A stretch of DNA of 64,000 nucleotides. Origin: CAZMNY01 sp964567745. GTDB taxonomy: Bacteria; Planctomycetota; Planctomycetia; Pirellulales; Pirellulaceae. The DNA is taken from contig CAZMNY010000001.1 in the NCBI GenBank assembly GCA_964567745.1, positions 253,101-317,100 of the forward strand, read 5' to 3'. Below are positions 32,383 to 40,539 of this stretch, one piece after another (the stretch's first letter is position 1; each line of letters opens with the position of its first letter). The translations under genes were made by a program, and so were the position numbers. The notes beneath the pieces were generated by a model, which saw only the letters and a program-made list of their open reading frames with translations, did no database searches and was not told the DNA's origin.

Positions 32383-34983
32383 CTACGGTTTCGGCTTCGA
32401 TGGCCTCTCCGGCAGCCGAGCAAGCCAACGTTCGAACGCCTTCGCCCAGCGCGAGGAAGGGTAGGAGACCGGATCGATGCCTCCACCATGCCCGCCCGAT
32501 GCATAGACATGGGCTTCAGCCCCCATCTTCATTTCTTCAGTCTTCAGGAAGAAATTAAGCATCCCGCGGGCGAATGGATCGTCTCTCGCGACAGTCATGA
32601 AGGTGGGTAGTGCTTTGTCTTTTGCGAACGTTGCTATCTCCGGCGCCAGCTGATTCGAATTGCGGGGTTCAGTCAAATAGGCCGGGTAGACCAGCAAGGC
32701 AAGATCGGGCCGACTGGATTGTTTGTCGACATCGTCCAGCGGCTCGTAGCTGTCCTTGTCCCAATTGCCGCACAACATCACGCTCAAGTGACCGCCAGCC
32801 GAAAACCCGCAAACGCCGATTTGCTTTGTCGGAACATTCCAGCTCTTGCCGTTGGCGCGGACGAGCCGAACTGCTCGCTGTAAATCTTGCAAGGCGTGGT
32901 GATGCTTGGGAAACTCTCCTCCTCGACGAGGCACTCGATACTTAAGCAAGACCGCCGTGACGCCGATTCGATTCAACCATTCGCAGATCGTCACACCTTC
33001 GTGCTCGGCCGCCAGTCCGTTGTAAGCGCCGCCAGGACAGACAATCATCGTCAGCCCCGCCGCCGCTTTCGCAACAACGGGTTCTTCTTTGTCGCGGTTC
33101 TTCTTCCGCTTCGCCCCGCCCTTGTCGCTGCCGTCTTTCGAGTTCGTATCGCCCGAATCAGCCTCCGCTGCGCTCTTTGCTTTATCGTTCTCCTGAGCGT
33201 CGTCCTCGGGTCGTACGATCGTAATCGTGGGAGTCACCACGTTGCGTATGTTTAGCGCATTGCCGCCTCGCGACTTGGCGGTGACGATCTCGGCCGAATT
33301 CGATTGCGTCTCGTCGGGTCCGCGCCCATTCGGCCAGAGCGGAAACTGAGGGCAATCGCGTCCGAGGATTTGAGCCAGTCGGTGATCGCCCAAGGTCTTG
33401 CCACTGGGCGGCTGCGAATCGTCCAGCGATTTCGCCTTGTACGCAAGTGCTTTCGGCTGTTCTTGCAACGAGTCACAGAGCGCATGGTCGATGAGAAACT
33501 GACGGCAGTCCTCCGTCCATTGGCGCAGTCGGTTTGGCTCATACGAGTAGTTGTGCAATTCAGCAGGAGTCTTATGTTGCATCAAAGCCAGATAGTAGCG
33601 GGCCGCTTGCGACGTCGACGCGTCTTGTCCCGTCGTACCGAGCAATGTGGGTGGGTTGTCAGCGGCGACCATGTCGACGCCGACTTCCTGCGGGCGAAAA
33701 TAGAGGCAGAAATCGGCGCGGCAACTTGCCTTGTCGAACTCGTCGATCAACTCATAGTCACGGGTTTGTCGTTTGCCAGCAAGCTCGGCCGCGAGACGAC
33801 CGCCCGCCGCGATGCCGGCGACACCGATGCGATTGGCTTCAATTCCCCACTCCCCGCAGCGAGCCCGTAAGATACCCATCGCTCGTTGGGCGTCATGAAG
33901 CCGATCAGACTTGCCTTTTCCTTTCGCCTTACCTCGGTGCTTGAGCCAAACGGCCGTGATACCCAATTGATTTAGTTGTCGCGCCGCCTCGACGGCCGCA
34001 GTCAGGTCCAATCGATTCTTGCCGTCGCCGCTACAGAGCAGTACTGCTGTGCTTTGAGCCGCGTTCTTGGCGGGACGTGCGATGACGATCGACGATCGAT
34101 CAACGGCGGAAACGGTCAATTGGCCCGACTTGCCCTTTCGCCTTGCCACTCTTTCCTGACTTTCAGTTGTTTGCTTCTGAGCGCCCTGTGCGATCGGCCA
34201 TAGACGCAGCACCTGACAATCTCGACCAAGTGAATCGACAAATGCAGATTCGCCGCGCGTCAATTCAATGTCGCCTTGCAAATCTGCGACGGGCAGCAAT
34301 TCCATTTGAAAATTGCGGTACCAGACTTCACCGCCGTGGTCGGTCAGCATGATTCGACCGAACCGGTTGCGGCCAAATCCGTCGATGTTCGAGAATTTGC
34401 TGGACGCGATGCGTTTATCCCAATCGGGATCGCCGACGCTCGCCGAGACGACTTGCTCACGGTTGAGCCAGTGCTCGATCTTGTTGCCCGAAACGATGAT
34501 TTGAGCTGTGTTGAATTCGCCCGGCGGTTTCAGGTTCTTCTTGTCGTTCGGTGCGTAGAGAGCGTACAGCGATGCTGAACTTTGCTTGGGCGAGAGAGCC
34601 CGCTTGGCGTCGTCGTAGATCTGATATTCGCATCCAAGAACGCGGCGATTAAAACTGCGAACGCGGTATTTGAGGCCGCTGTTGCCGCCCTCCGCAATCG
34701 CCCACTCAAACGAAAGTTTGAAGTCGCCGAAAACTCGCTTGCTGAGGATGTTGCCCGCTCGGGGACCGCCCTTTTTGCGATGGATCGCGCCGTCCGACAC
34801 CTCCCAGCCGCCGCTGACCGGTTTGCCGTTTGCCGTCACCCAACCTGCAAGCGACTTGCCGTCGAACAGAGGATGCGTTTCCGCGCGACCATCACTACCA
34901 AGCGAGGTCGTCAAAAAGTAGCAAGCCAAAACGCAGCTGGATAAAGCGATTCGGAATTGATGTGAACGAATTCCTGTCGGCAT
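32383..34983 (-). CDS. DUF1080 domain fused to two alpha/beta-hydrolase domains, secreted
   Basis: An 866-residue protein with a signal peptide (1-33). Residues 35-235 are a DUF1080 (3-keto-disaccharide hydrolase) sandwich ('HPLFDGKSLAGWV'). Residues about 310-500 are an alpha/beta-hydrolase repeat in which the nucleophile motif reads 'GIAAGG', with Ala in place of Ser, so it should be inactive. A linker with charged low-complexity sequence follows. Residues 640-860 are an intact second hydrolase: 'VCPGGAYNGL' oxyanion loop, 'CGFSAGGHLS' nucleophile and 'SGGHGGG' histidine. The intact part resembles BD-FAE-like acetylesterases, suggesting deacetylation of a polysaccharide outside the cytoplasm. 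Confidence 0.82.
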   Translation of the reverse strand: MPTGIRSHQFRIALSSCVLACYFLTTSLGSDGRAETHPLFDGKSLAGWVTANGKPVSGGWEVSDGAIHRKKGGPRAGNILSKRVFGDFKLSFEWAIAEGGNSGLKYRVRSFNRRVLGCEYQIYDDAKRALSPKQSSASLYALYAPNDKKNLKPPGEFNTAQIIVSGNKIEHWLNREQVVSASVGDPDWDKRIASSKFSNIDGFGRNRFGRIMLTDHGGEVWYRNFQMELLPVADLQGDIELTRGESAFVDSLGRDCQVLRLWPIAQGAQKQTTESQERVARRKGKSGQLTVSAVDRSSIVIARPAKNAAQSTAVLLCSGDGKNRLDLTAAVEAARQLNQLGITAVWLKHRGKAKGKGKSDRLHDAQRAMGILRARCGEWGIEANRIGVAGIAAGGRLAAELAGKRQTRDYELIDEFDKASCRADFCLYFRPQEVGVDMVAADNPPTLLGTTGQDASTSQAARYYLALMQHKTPAELHNYSYEPNRLRQWTEDCRQFLIDHALCDSLQEQPKALAYKAKSLDDSQPPSGKTLGDHRLAQILGRDCPQFPLWPNGRGPDETQSNSAEIVTAKSRGGNALNIRNVVTPTITIVRPEDDAQENDKAKSAAEADSGDTNSKDGSDKGGAKRKKNRDKEEPVVAKAAAGLTMIVCPGGAYNGLAAEHEGVTICEWLNRIGVTAVLLKYRVPRRGGEFPKHHHALQDLQRAVRLVRANGKSWNVPTKQIGVCGFSAGGHLSVMLCGNWDKDSYEPLDDVDKQSSRPDLALLVYPAYLTEPRNSNQLAPEIATFAKDKALPTFMTVARDDPFARGMLNFFLKTEEMKMGAEAHVYASGGHGGGIDPVSYPSSRWAKAFERWLARLPERPSKPKP

Positions 34984-35224
34984 GGTCGGATCTCAACTGG
35001 GTGCAGAACCTTCACTGGATGTCTGGCGACTCGGTCACGCCAGCAAACATCGATGAAAATGATGGTGTATCCTAGCCGACGGGCAAGCGGCATGCGATTC
35101 TGCGGCGATGTCGAGGTCAAGAAAAGTGAGAACACGACCGCCATTCCGCGAGCTGACTCGCGCATACGACGATCGTGTTTGTTGACGCTGACAAGAGATT
35201 AACGGTGCTTTCGCCGTCGCAAGA

Positions 35225-35680
35225 CTATTTGCGGTCTCTCAATTCCGGCGTGCGTTCGCCTGGCGCTCGAAATGAACGAAGGTACTTGTGGCAGTTAACA
35301 CAGTCGAACGTCATCTTGACGTAGGCCAGCGTCGCGCCGGCCAAGTTCTTTTTCTTCGCCGCCTCGGCAAGATCGTGTGACGTCTGGCGAAACTCGCGAC
35401 TGCGGCGAACGTACTCCGGAGTCGAAATCACATTCCAGTTCGACTCCAAACTAAGCAAACTAATTTGTTGAGCATGCTTGGCGATTGCGTCATAGTCCTC
35501 AAGCGTCAACCCTTTGAGTACGCCTCGCCCATGGACGAGTTTGGCTCGCATAAAGGCATCCACGTGTTCCTTTGTCGGCAGCTTGTTCTGATTCTGAGGC
35601 GATGGATTTTCCGTGCCATACGCGAAAAGCAAGGCGAAGCTGCAAGCAGTCAAAGCAGCGGCGGCGGTCAACCATTTCAT
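35225..35680 (-). CDS. Cytochrome c'-like secreted heme protein
   Basis: A 151-residue protein from ATG 35680 (AAGGAAAA 8 bases upstream). A signal peptide (1-20) is followed by a helical body and a C-terminal 'FDCVNCHKYLR' heme-binding CxxCH. A single heme site near the C terminus in a four-helix protein is the layout of cytochrome c' and related cytochromes, which act in the periplasm as gas sensors or electron carriers. Its redox partner is not visible in the window. Confidence 0.8.
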   Translation of the reverse strand: MKWLTAAAALTACSFALLFAYGTENPSPQNQNKLPTKEHVDAFMRAKLVHGRGVLKGLTLEDYDAIAKHAQQISLLSLESNWNVISTPEYVRRSREFRQTSHDLAEAAKKKNLAGATLAYVKMTFDCVNCHKYLRSFRAPGERTPELRDRK

Positions 35681-36112
35681 GGCGATTTTCCTTACAGTCG
35701 TGAGGTGGAATCAGGCGCGAGTCAGGAGAGTCGGGCGGCTTCGATCAAACAGCGCCATTCCGCGGGTCGTGTGCTGCGCCGCTCACGCATTGAACGGCAA
35801 AAATCGAACGAACTCCGACCACAATCCGAACAGGCGACCGGCCGTCGCGCCGCAGCGCCTTGCTCCGTCCGAATCGCTTGAACGATTGACTCCATTCAAC
35901 GGATAGTGCAAAAAGTGCGCCGTCGCTCGAAGTTGGCGCCACTCGTCGTCCGCCATTTCAGCTCCACTTTGTCCAGAAATCGATCATTCCCGGCAAGTTG
36001 CGACTTGAATTCGGTGATACTTTTGTTGATGTTCGGTGTTGAATTCGAAACCGCATTTGCGTTTGCGCACTCGTTCTAGCTCTTCCCCCTCATTTTTCGT
36101 GGAGTCCCACAT
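35681..36112. other. Intergenic region between divergent genes
   Basis: About 430 bases. No RNA gene, repeat or convincing open frame is seen. It should contain the promoters of the cytochrome gene and of the PQQ protein gene. Confidence 0.4.
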
Positions 36113-37369
36113 ATGTTCGTCTCGTCCCGACCGGTCGGCACTTTGTTCTTTTCCGCGGTCTTGCTGATCTCGACGGCAGTCCAAGCAGTCGATTGGCCTG
36201 GTTTCCGCGGGCCCAAAGGCGATGGAACGAGCGACGATGCCAAGATCCCGACAGAATGGAGCGAGAAGACCAACGTCAAATGGAAGCTCGACTTGCCCGG
36301 CGCCGGATTTTCCAGCCCGATCGTGGTCGGCAAGCACGTGCTGGTCAGTTGCTATTCCGGATCCGCCCGAGGCGAAGAGAAGCTCAAACGACACCTGCTG
36401 TGCATCGACAGACAGACTGGGAAGACCATCTGGACGAAGGTCGTTCCCGGCGCAGCCAGTGAGGCGGGCGAAAGCTCCTTTGCCCGACACGGAAAAGCAT
36501 CCCATACGCCAGTGAGCGACGGTGAACGCATTTACGCCGTGTTTGGCAACTCGGGCGTGTTCGCTTGGGACATGAAGGGGAACCAACTCTGGCAGAAGAC
36601 GATTGGCGAAGAAAACGCGGCCCGATTCGGCTCCGCAGCGAGCCCGATTCTGTACAAGAACATGTTGATCGTCACGGCGGGATCCGAGAGCGAAACGATG
36701 TACGCTTTCGACAAGCTGACCGGCAAGGAAGTTTGGAAGACCGAAGCCGCTTCCTTGTCACGCACCTACTCGACGCCGACGATCGTCAAGAACGACAAAG
36801 GTGAAGATGAACTATTGATTTCCGTGCCATACGAAGTTTGGGGAATCAACCCGACCAGCGGCAAATTGCGATGGTATGCGGAAACGGAAATCGACACCGC
36901 GTCCTGCCCATCCTTGCTAACTCACAAGGGCGTCGCGTACGCAATCGGCGGCCGAAGCGGCGGCCGCGCCGCGATTCGCATCGGCGGCACAGGGGATGTG
37001 ACTAAGTCGAATGTCGTATGGTCGACTCGAGGCGGCTCGTACGTGCCGTCCGGCGTGTTGCACAAGGGGAAGATGTATTGGGTCAACGATAGCGGTGTCG
37101 CATCGTGCGTCGACTCGGAAACGGGAAAAGAAGTCAACCGAAAACGAATTGGCGGCCGATTCTACGCTTCGTCCGTGCTGATCGGCGACAAGATTTACGT
37201 GGTCAGTCGGTTCGATGGGACGTACGTTTTTTCGGCGACGCCCGACTTCAAGCAGCTCGCGCATAACAAGCTGGGAGACGACAGCGATTTCAGTGCCAGC
37301 CCTGCGGTGAGTGACGGACAACTCTTCATTCGCTCGGACAAAGCGCTCTATTGCATCCAGGCTCAATAG
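36113..37369 (+). CDS. PQQ-like beta-propeller protein, secreted
   Basis: A 418-residue protein with GGAG 9 bases before the ATG and a signal peptide (1-25, 'FFSAVLLISTAVQA'). The body is one propeller, starting with 'DWPGFRGPKGDGTSDD' (the WPxFRGP opening typical of planctomycete members) and blades such as 'CIDRQTGKTIWTKV', 'AFDKLTGKEVWKTEA'. Its role is unknown; many such genes lie next to sulfatase or cytochrome genes, but here the neighbour is a nickel superoxide dismutase. Confidence 0.85.
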   Translation: MFVSSRPVGTLFFSAVLLISTAVQAVDWPGFRGPKGDGTSDDAKIPTEWSEKTNVKWKLDLPGAGFSSPIVVGKHVLVSCYSGSARGEEKLKRHLLCIDRQTGKTIWTKVVPGAASEAGESSFARHGKASHTPVSDGERIYAVFGNSGVFAWDMKGNQLWQKTIGEENAARFGSAASPILYKNMLIVTAGSESETMYAFDKLTGKEVWKTEAASLSRTYSTPTIVKNDKGEDELLISVPYEVWGINPTSGKLRWYAETEIDTASCPSLLTHKGVAYAIGGRSGGRAAIRIGGTGDVTKSNVVWSTRGGSYVPSGVLHKGKMYWVNDSGVASCVDSETGKEVNRKRIGGRFYASSVLIGDKIYVVSRFDGTYVFSATPDFKQLAHNKLGDDSDFSASPAVSDGQLFIRSDKALYCIQAQ

Positions 37370-37579
37370 AATCCAGGCACAATAGCGGGCCTGTGGTCCA
37401 AAAGCACTCCGCGAGCGCCCCAATTCCGTACCGAAGGATCTTTTTCTCGGCAATGCTCGAATCGCCTTGCGCGAAAGGCGGCGAGCCGTTGCGAAACGTA
37501 CTGCCAGGGGATAGCATGTTGGCGTAAATTTGCTTTATTGGACCACCACGACTAAACACCTCGATGGAGTAGACCAGGT

Positions 37580-38065
37580 ATGAAACGTTACACGACCGCA
37601 GCCGTACTTGCTGTTCTCGCTTGCCTTCTCGCCGCCCCGTCGGTTCGCGCTCACTGTGAAGTCCCCTGTGGGATCTATGCGGACCAACGACGCTTTGAGA
37701 CGATGCTCGAAGACACAGCGACGATGGCAAAGGCGATGGCGCAAATCACAGAATTGTCCGCCAAGGATGACGCCTTGTCGCACAACCAACTGGCGCGATG
37801 GGTCGCGACGAAAGAGCAACACGCGACGAACACCCAGCACATCATCGCTCAGTACTTCATGACGCAACGGATCAAGCCGGGTACGGACGCCGCCTCGAAC
37901 CGTTCGTACGTAATGAAGTTAACCGCCGCCCACGCTGTGATGCGAGCGGCCATGAAGTGCAAGCAGTCGGTTTCGGCCAGCGATGCAAAGGCACTGGAAA
38001 CCGCCATTTTCAATTTCTACCGAGCGTACGAAGGCAAAGAACCAAAGTTTCACGATCACAAATAG
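37580..38065 (+). CDS. sodN: Nickel superoxide dismutase with Sec signal peptide
   Basis: A 161-residue protein. Residues 1-24 are a signal peptide ending SVRA, directly followed by H25-C26-E-V-P-C30-G-I-Y33, the nickel hook (HCxxPCGxY). Cleavage after Ala24 would expose His25 as the N-terminal ligand, with Cys26 and Cys30 as thiolates. The remainder is a helical bundle of the NiSOD type. The enzyme would dismutate superoxide outside the cytoplasm. In Streptomyces a dedicated peptidase (SodX) makes this cut; none is seen here, so signal peptidase I probably does it. A strong terminator follows. Confidence 0.93.
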   Translation: MKRYTTAAVLAVLACLLAAPSVRAHCEVPCGIYADQRRFETMLEDTATMAKAMAQITELSAKDDALSHNQLARWVATKEQHATNTQHIIAQYFMTQRIKPGTDAASNRSYVMKLTAAHAVMRAAMKCKQSVSASDAKALETAIFNFYRAYEGKEPKFHDHK

Positions 38066-38113
38066 TGATTCGGCAGAACCGCCGACACTTGAGCGTGTGG
38101 ACCTGATTTCAAT

Positions 38114-38154
38114 CGGCCGTGCCGTTCCCTATGGAGCGACGCGGCCGTTTTTTT
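38114..38154 (+). terminator. Rho-independent terminator after sodN
   Basis: Outer stem cggccg / cggccg, inner stem cgttcc / ggagcg with one wobble, followed by a run of seven T. Confidence 0.8.
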
Positions 38155-38286
38155 ATCTGGGTGCGAGGCGCGTGATGGGGTGGGGACGTGTAACGTGGTG
38201 CGGCGGGGAGTCGTCGCTGACGCTTCGGGTCTCGGCGGCACCCGATGACGCGGCGCGTTGGCGTTTGCTACCCACGAAGGACGAGG

Positions 38287-40023
38287 TCAGTTCTCGTCAT
38301 CGACGCCCGCTCGCTCAATCGCGTCTTCAAGGAAGTAGTTCACGTCCTCGGCGTCTTCGGCATGCAGCACGTTGTAGGCATGAGCGGCGCTGCGAGCATG
38401 ATAGAGTTGCTCGGCCATGTTCAGGTCGTGTGTGATGGCTGAAGCGAACGCGGCCAACACTTCCAAGTGTCGCTTTCGATCGATCTTGGGCGTGGCCAAG
38501 AGCAAGACGGCGTGAACCGGCCGGCCATCGGGCGATTCGATATCGAGTCCCTTTGAGCTGAGTCCGAGGATGCCGGTAATCTCTTCGCCATCGTCCAGAA
38601 CGGCGTGAGGAATCATCAAGCCAACCGACAGGCAAGTCGACTCCATCTCCTCGCGCTCGAGCACCATTTCGACAAATTCCGCCTGAGGCAGAGAAGGTTT
38701 GGAGGACGTCGCGTATAGCCGATCGGCAAGCGTGCGAATAACTTCCTCTTTGCTGCTGCCAGTCAGCCCGACAACGATATGGTGCTCGTCGAGGAAGTCG
38801 AGCAACCGAGCGCGATCTTTTCCAGCTTCGCCTGCTTTCACTAGGGCAAAACGAGTCCCGCTGGGCCCAAGCAGCTGATTGATCGCCAGCGCGGCGAGGC
38901 CGACGATCGTCACGGTGTCGGCAATCCCCTTGAGCTGCGGATCATTTTGCACGAGCATGATCAAACCGATCGCAACGCCGCCGTGCGGCAACAGGGCGAG
39001 CCCGAGATAGTTGCGAACATGTTTCGGCACGCCAGCCACGCTCATCGCCACGAAGGCGCCGACATACTTGCCGACGAACCGTGCAACAAAGAACAGTAAA
39101 ACCAGACCAAGGCTGGCGAGCATTTGGCTGAAATCCAATTTCATTCCAGCGAGCGTGTAAAAGCCGGCGAACAAGACACCACCTATGGAATGCAAATAGG
39201 CTTCGGTTGAGCGGACGGTGTCGTGCCGAATATTTGATACGGCAATCCCAGCAAATGAGCAGGCGAGAATTCCGGAAACGCCAAAACCGGTGGCGGCTCC
39301 CCATGCGCCGAGAATCAGGGCGACCATAGTCGGTCCCACGAAAGCGGGTCCCACGATTGTCCGGGTAAGCATCAAGGCGAGCACCGCGCAGGCCCCGCCA
39401 ATCGCGAACGCCATTCCCAATTCAAAACCGACCGACCCGAGCGCTGTTTGCCAGCGGACCAAGCCGTCTCCGCCCGCCAGAAATGATGTGGCAAAAGCGA
39501 AGCCGCCAACGGCGACCACATCGAGCAGAGCAACAGCTGAAACGAGCGTCCGAGTTAAGATGCCTCGCGCCCGAGCCTCTTGAACAACAAGCACCGTGGT
39601 TCCTGGGGCGCCGGCAATAGCAATTGAAGCGAGCACCAAACTGGCTCGCAGATTCATCGCCTCGGAGATTGCTCCTCCAACGACCGCCAGAGTGATGACG
39701 ACGATCGTGGGCGTAAATATCGCTTCGCCCAGAAGCAAGAGGCCCAATCGCTTGCCGGCGTTGCGAAGGCTTGCAAAATGAAGCGCCGCGCCGACGGTGA
39801 ACGAAATGTAGCCCAGGACAAAATTGACGTAGGGAGAGAATTGCCCAACGGCGTTTGGATCGAGCCAGTCAATTTGAATCGCACGCAACAAGATGCCAGT
39901 GAATATCCAACCGGTCACCTTCGGCAACTTGATCCGAGCAACTAATTCGCCGCCAACGATGCCCGCTATCAACACAACGGCAAGCTGAAGAAGCGTGTCG
40001 GACGGGCTAAACTCGATGTTCAC
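38287..40023 (-). CDS. Cation:proton antiporter (CPA2) fused to a PTS EIIA-like domain
   Basis: A 578-residue protein. Residues 1-410 have about 12 hydrophobic segments of the CPA2/Kef antiporter type ('LPKVTGWIFTGILL', 'LVLASIAIAGAPGTTVLVVQ'). Residues 425-575 match the PTS fructose/mannitol EIIA (PF00359) fold, with the phospho-histidine motif 'GLMIPHAVLDD' around residue 480. No sugar-transport EIIB/C is fused, so the EIIA part is probably regulatory, sensing PTS or nitrogen-PTS phosphorylation to control ion exchange. The coordinates include no obvious TrkA-N domain, which normally controls Kef proteins. Confidence 0.82.
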   Translation of the reverse strand: MNIEFSPSDTLLQLAVVLIAGIVGGELVARIKLPKVTGWIFTGILLRAIQIDWLDPNAVGQFSPYVNFVLGYISFTVGAALHFASLRNAGKRLGLLLLGEAIFTPTIVVITLAVVGGAISEAMNLRASLVLASIAIAGAPGTTVLVVQEARARGILTRTLVSAVALLDVVAVGGFAFATSFLAGGDGLVRWQTALGSVGFELGMAFAIGGACAVLALMLTRTIVGPAFVGPTMVALILGAWGAATGFGVSGILACSFAGIAVSNIRHDTVRSTEAYLHSIGGVLFAGFYTLAGMKLDFSQMLASLGLVLLFFVARFVGKYVGAFVAMSVAGVPKHVRNYLGLALLPHGGVAIGLIMLVQNDPQLKGIADTVTIVGLAALAINQLLGPSGTRFALVKAGEAGKDRARLLDFLDEHHIVVGLTGSSKEEVIRTLADRLYATSSKPSLPQAEFVEMVLEREEMESTCLSVGLMIPHAVLDDGEEITGILGLSSKGLDIESPDGRPVHAVLLLATPKIDRKRHLEVLAAFASAITHDLNMAEQLYHARSAAHAYNVLHAEDAEDVNYFLEDAIERAGVDDEN

Positions 40024-40539
40024 GCGGCATCAGCTCGAAGTTTGACAATTGCGATTCGGCTCAGGGGCACAGGCCAACCTTTCGAGCCATGCGAGCCAAT
40101 ATATACGCGATTGCGTTGTGCTTAAATGGACTCCGCCGCGTTGGCGACGTCACGTATTCGGTCCACAAGGCCTCACCATCGATGGAATAGGCAAGACGGA
40201 AGCCAAACGGTGTTTTGGTGAGTGTGCGAGTGACCATTGAGAAGAACCTCAATTGGAATCAAACGGCGCTCCATGCGAACCTACACACCTCCATGCATCA
40301 ATCCTCATTCCTGACTTCGACCAAATCCTTGCAGCAGGCCAAACTAACGCCGAAAATCCGATTGTTGCTGCTGGGCAAACCTGGCGTCGTACTCCGATTG
40401 GTCCACCGGACCGTTTCGTCTGCAACGATCCGAGCGGTTGTGCGGCGTTGCAAGGGCATGCAGGACGGACAGCGGGCTGATTGGCCGCGAATGTCAGTTG
40501 TTTTCCCATCCGGTGGCGTGGGCGGTAATATGATTGGAT
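40024..40539. other. Intergenic region with one possible small gene
   Basis: About 515 bases between divergent genes. Apart from the short frame at 40061-40237, described separately, no gene, repeat or RNA is supported. Confidence 0.4.
40061..40237 (-). CDS. Small hypothetical protein (58 aa)
   Basis: A minus-strand frame with an ATG at 40237 and a GAGG about 10 bases upstream. The sequence ('FGFRLAYSIDGEALWTEYV') has natural composition and codon use, ending basic ('ILARMARKVGL'). It lies upstream of the antiporter gene on the same strand, 37 bases away. No family recognised; it could be fortuitous. Confidence 0.35.
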   Translation of the reverse strand: MVTRTLTKTPFGFRLAYSIDGEALWTEYVTSPTRRSPFKHNAIAYILARMARKVGLCP

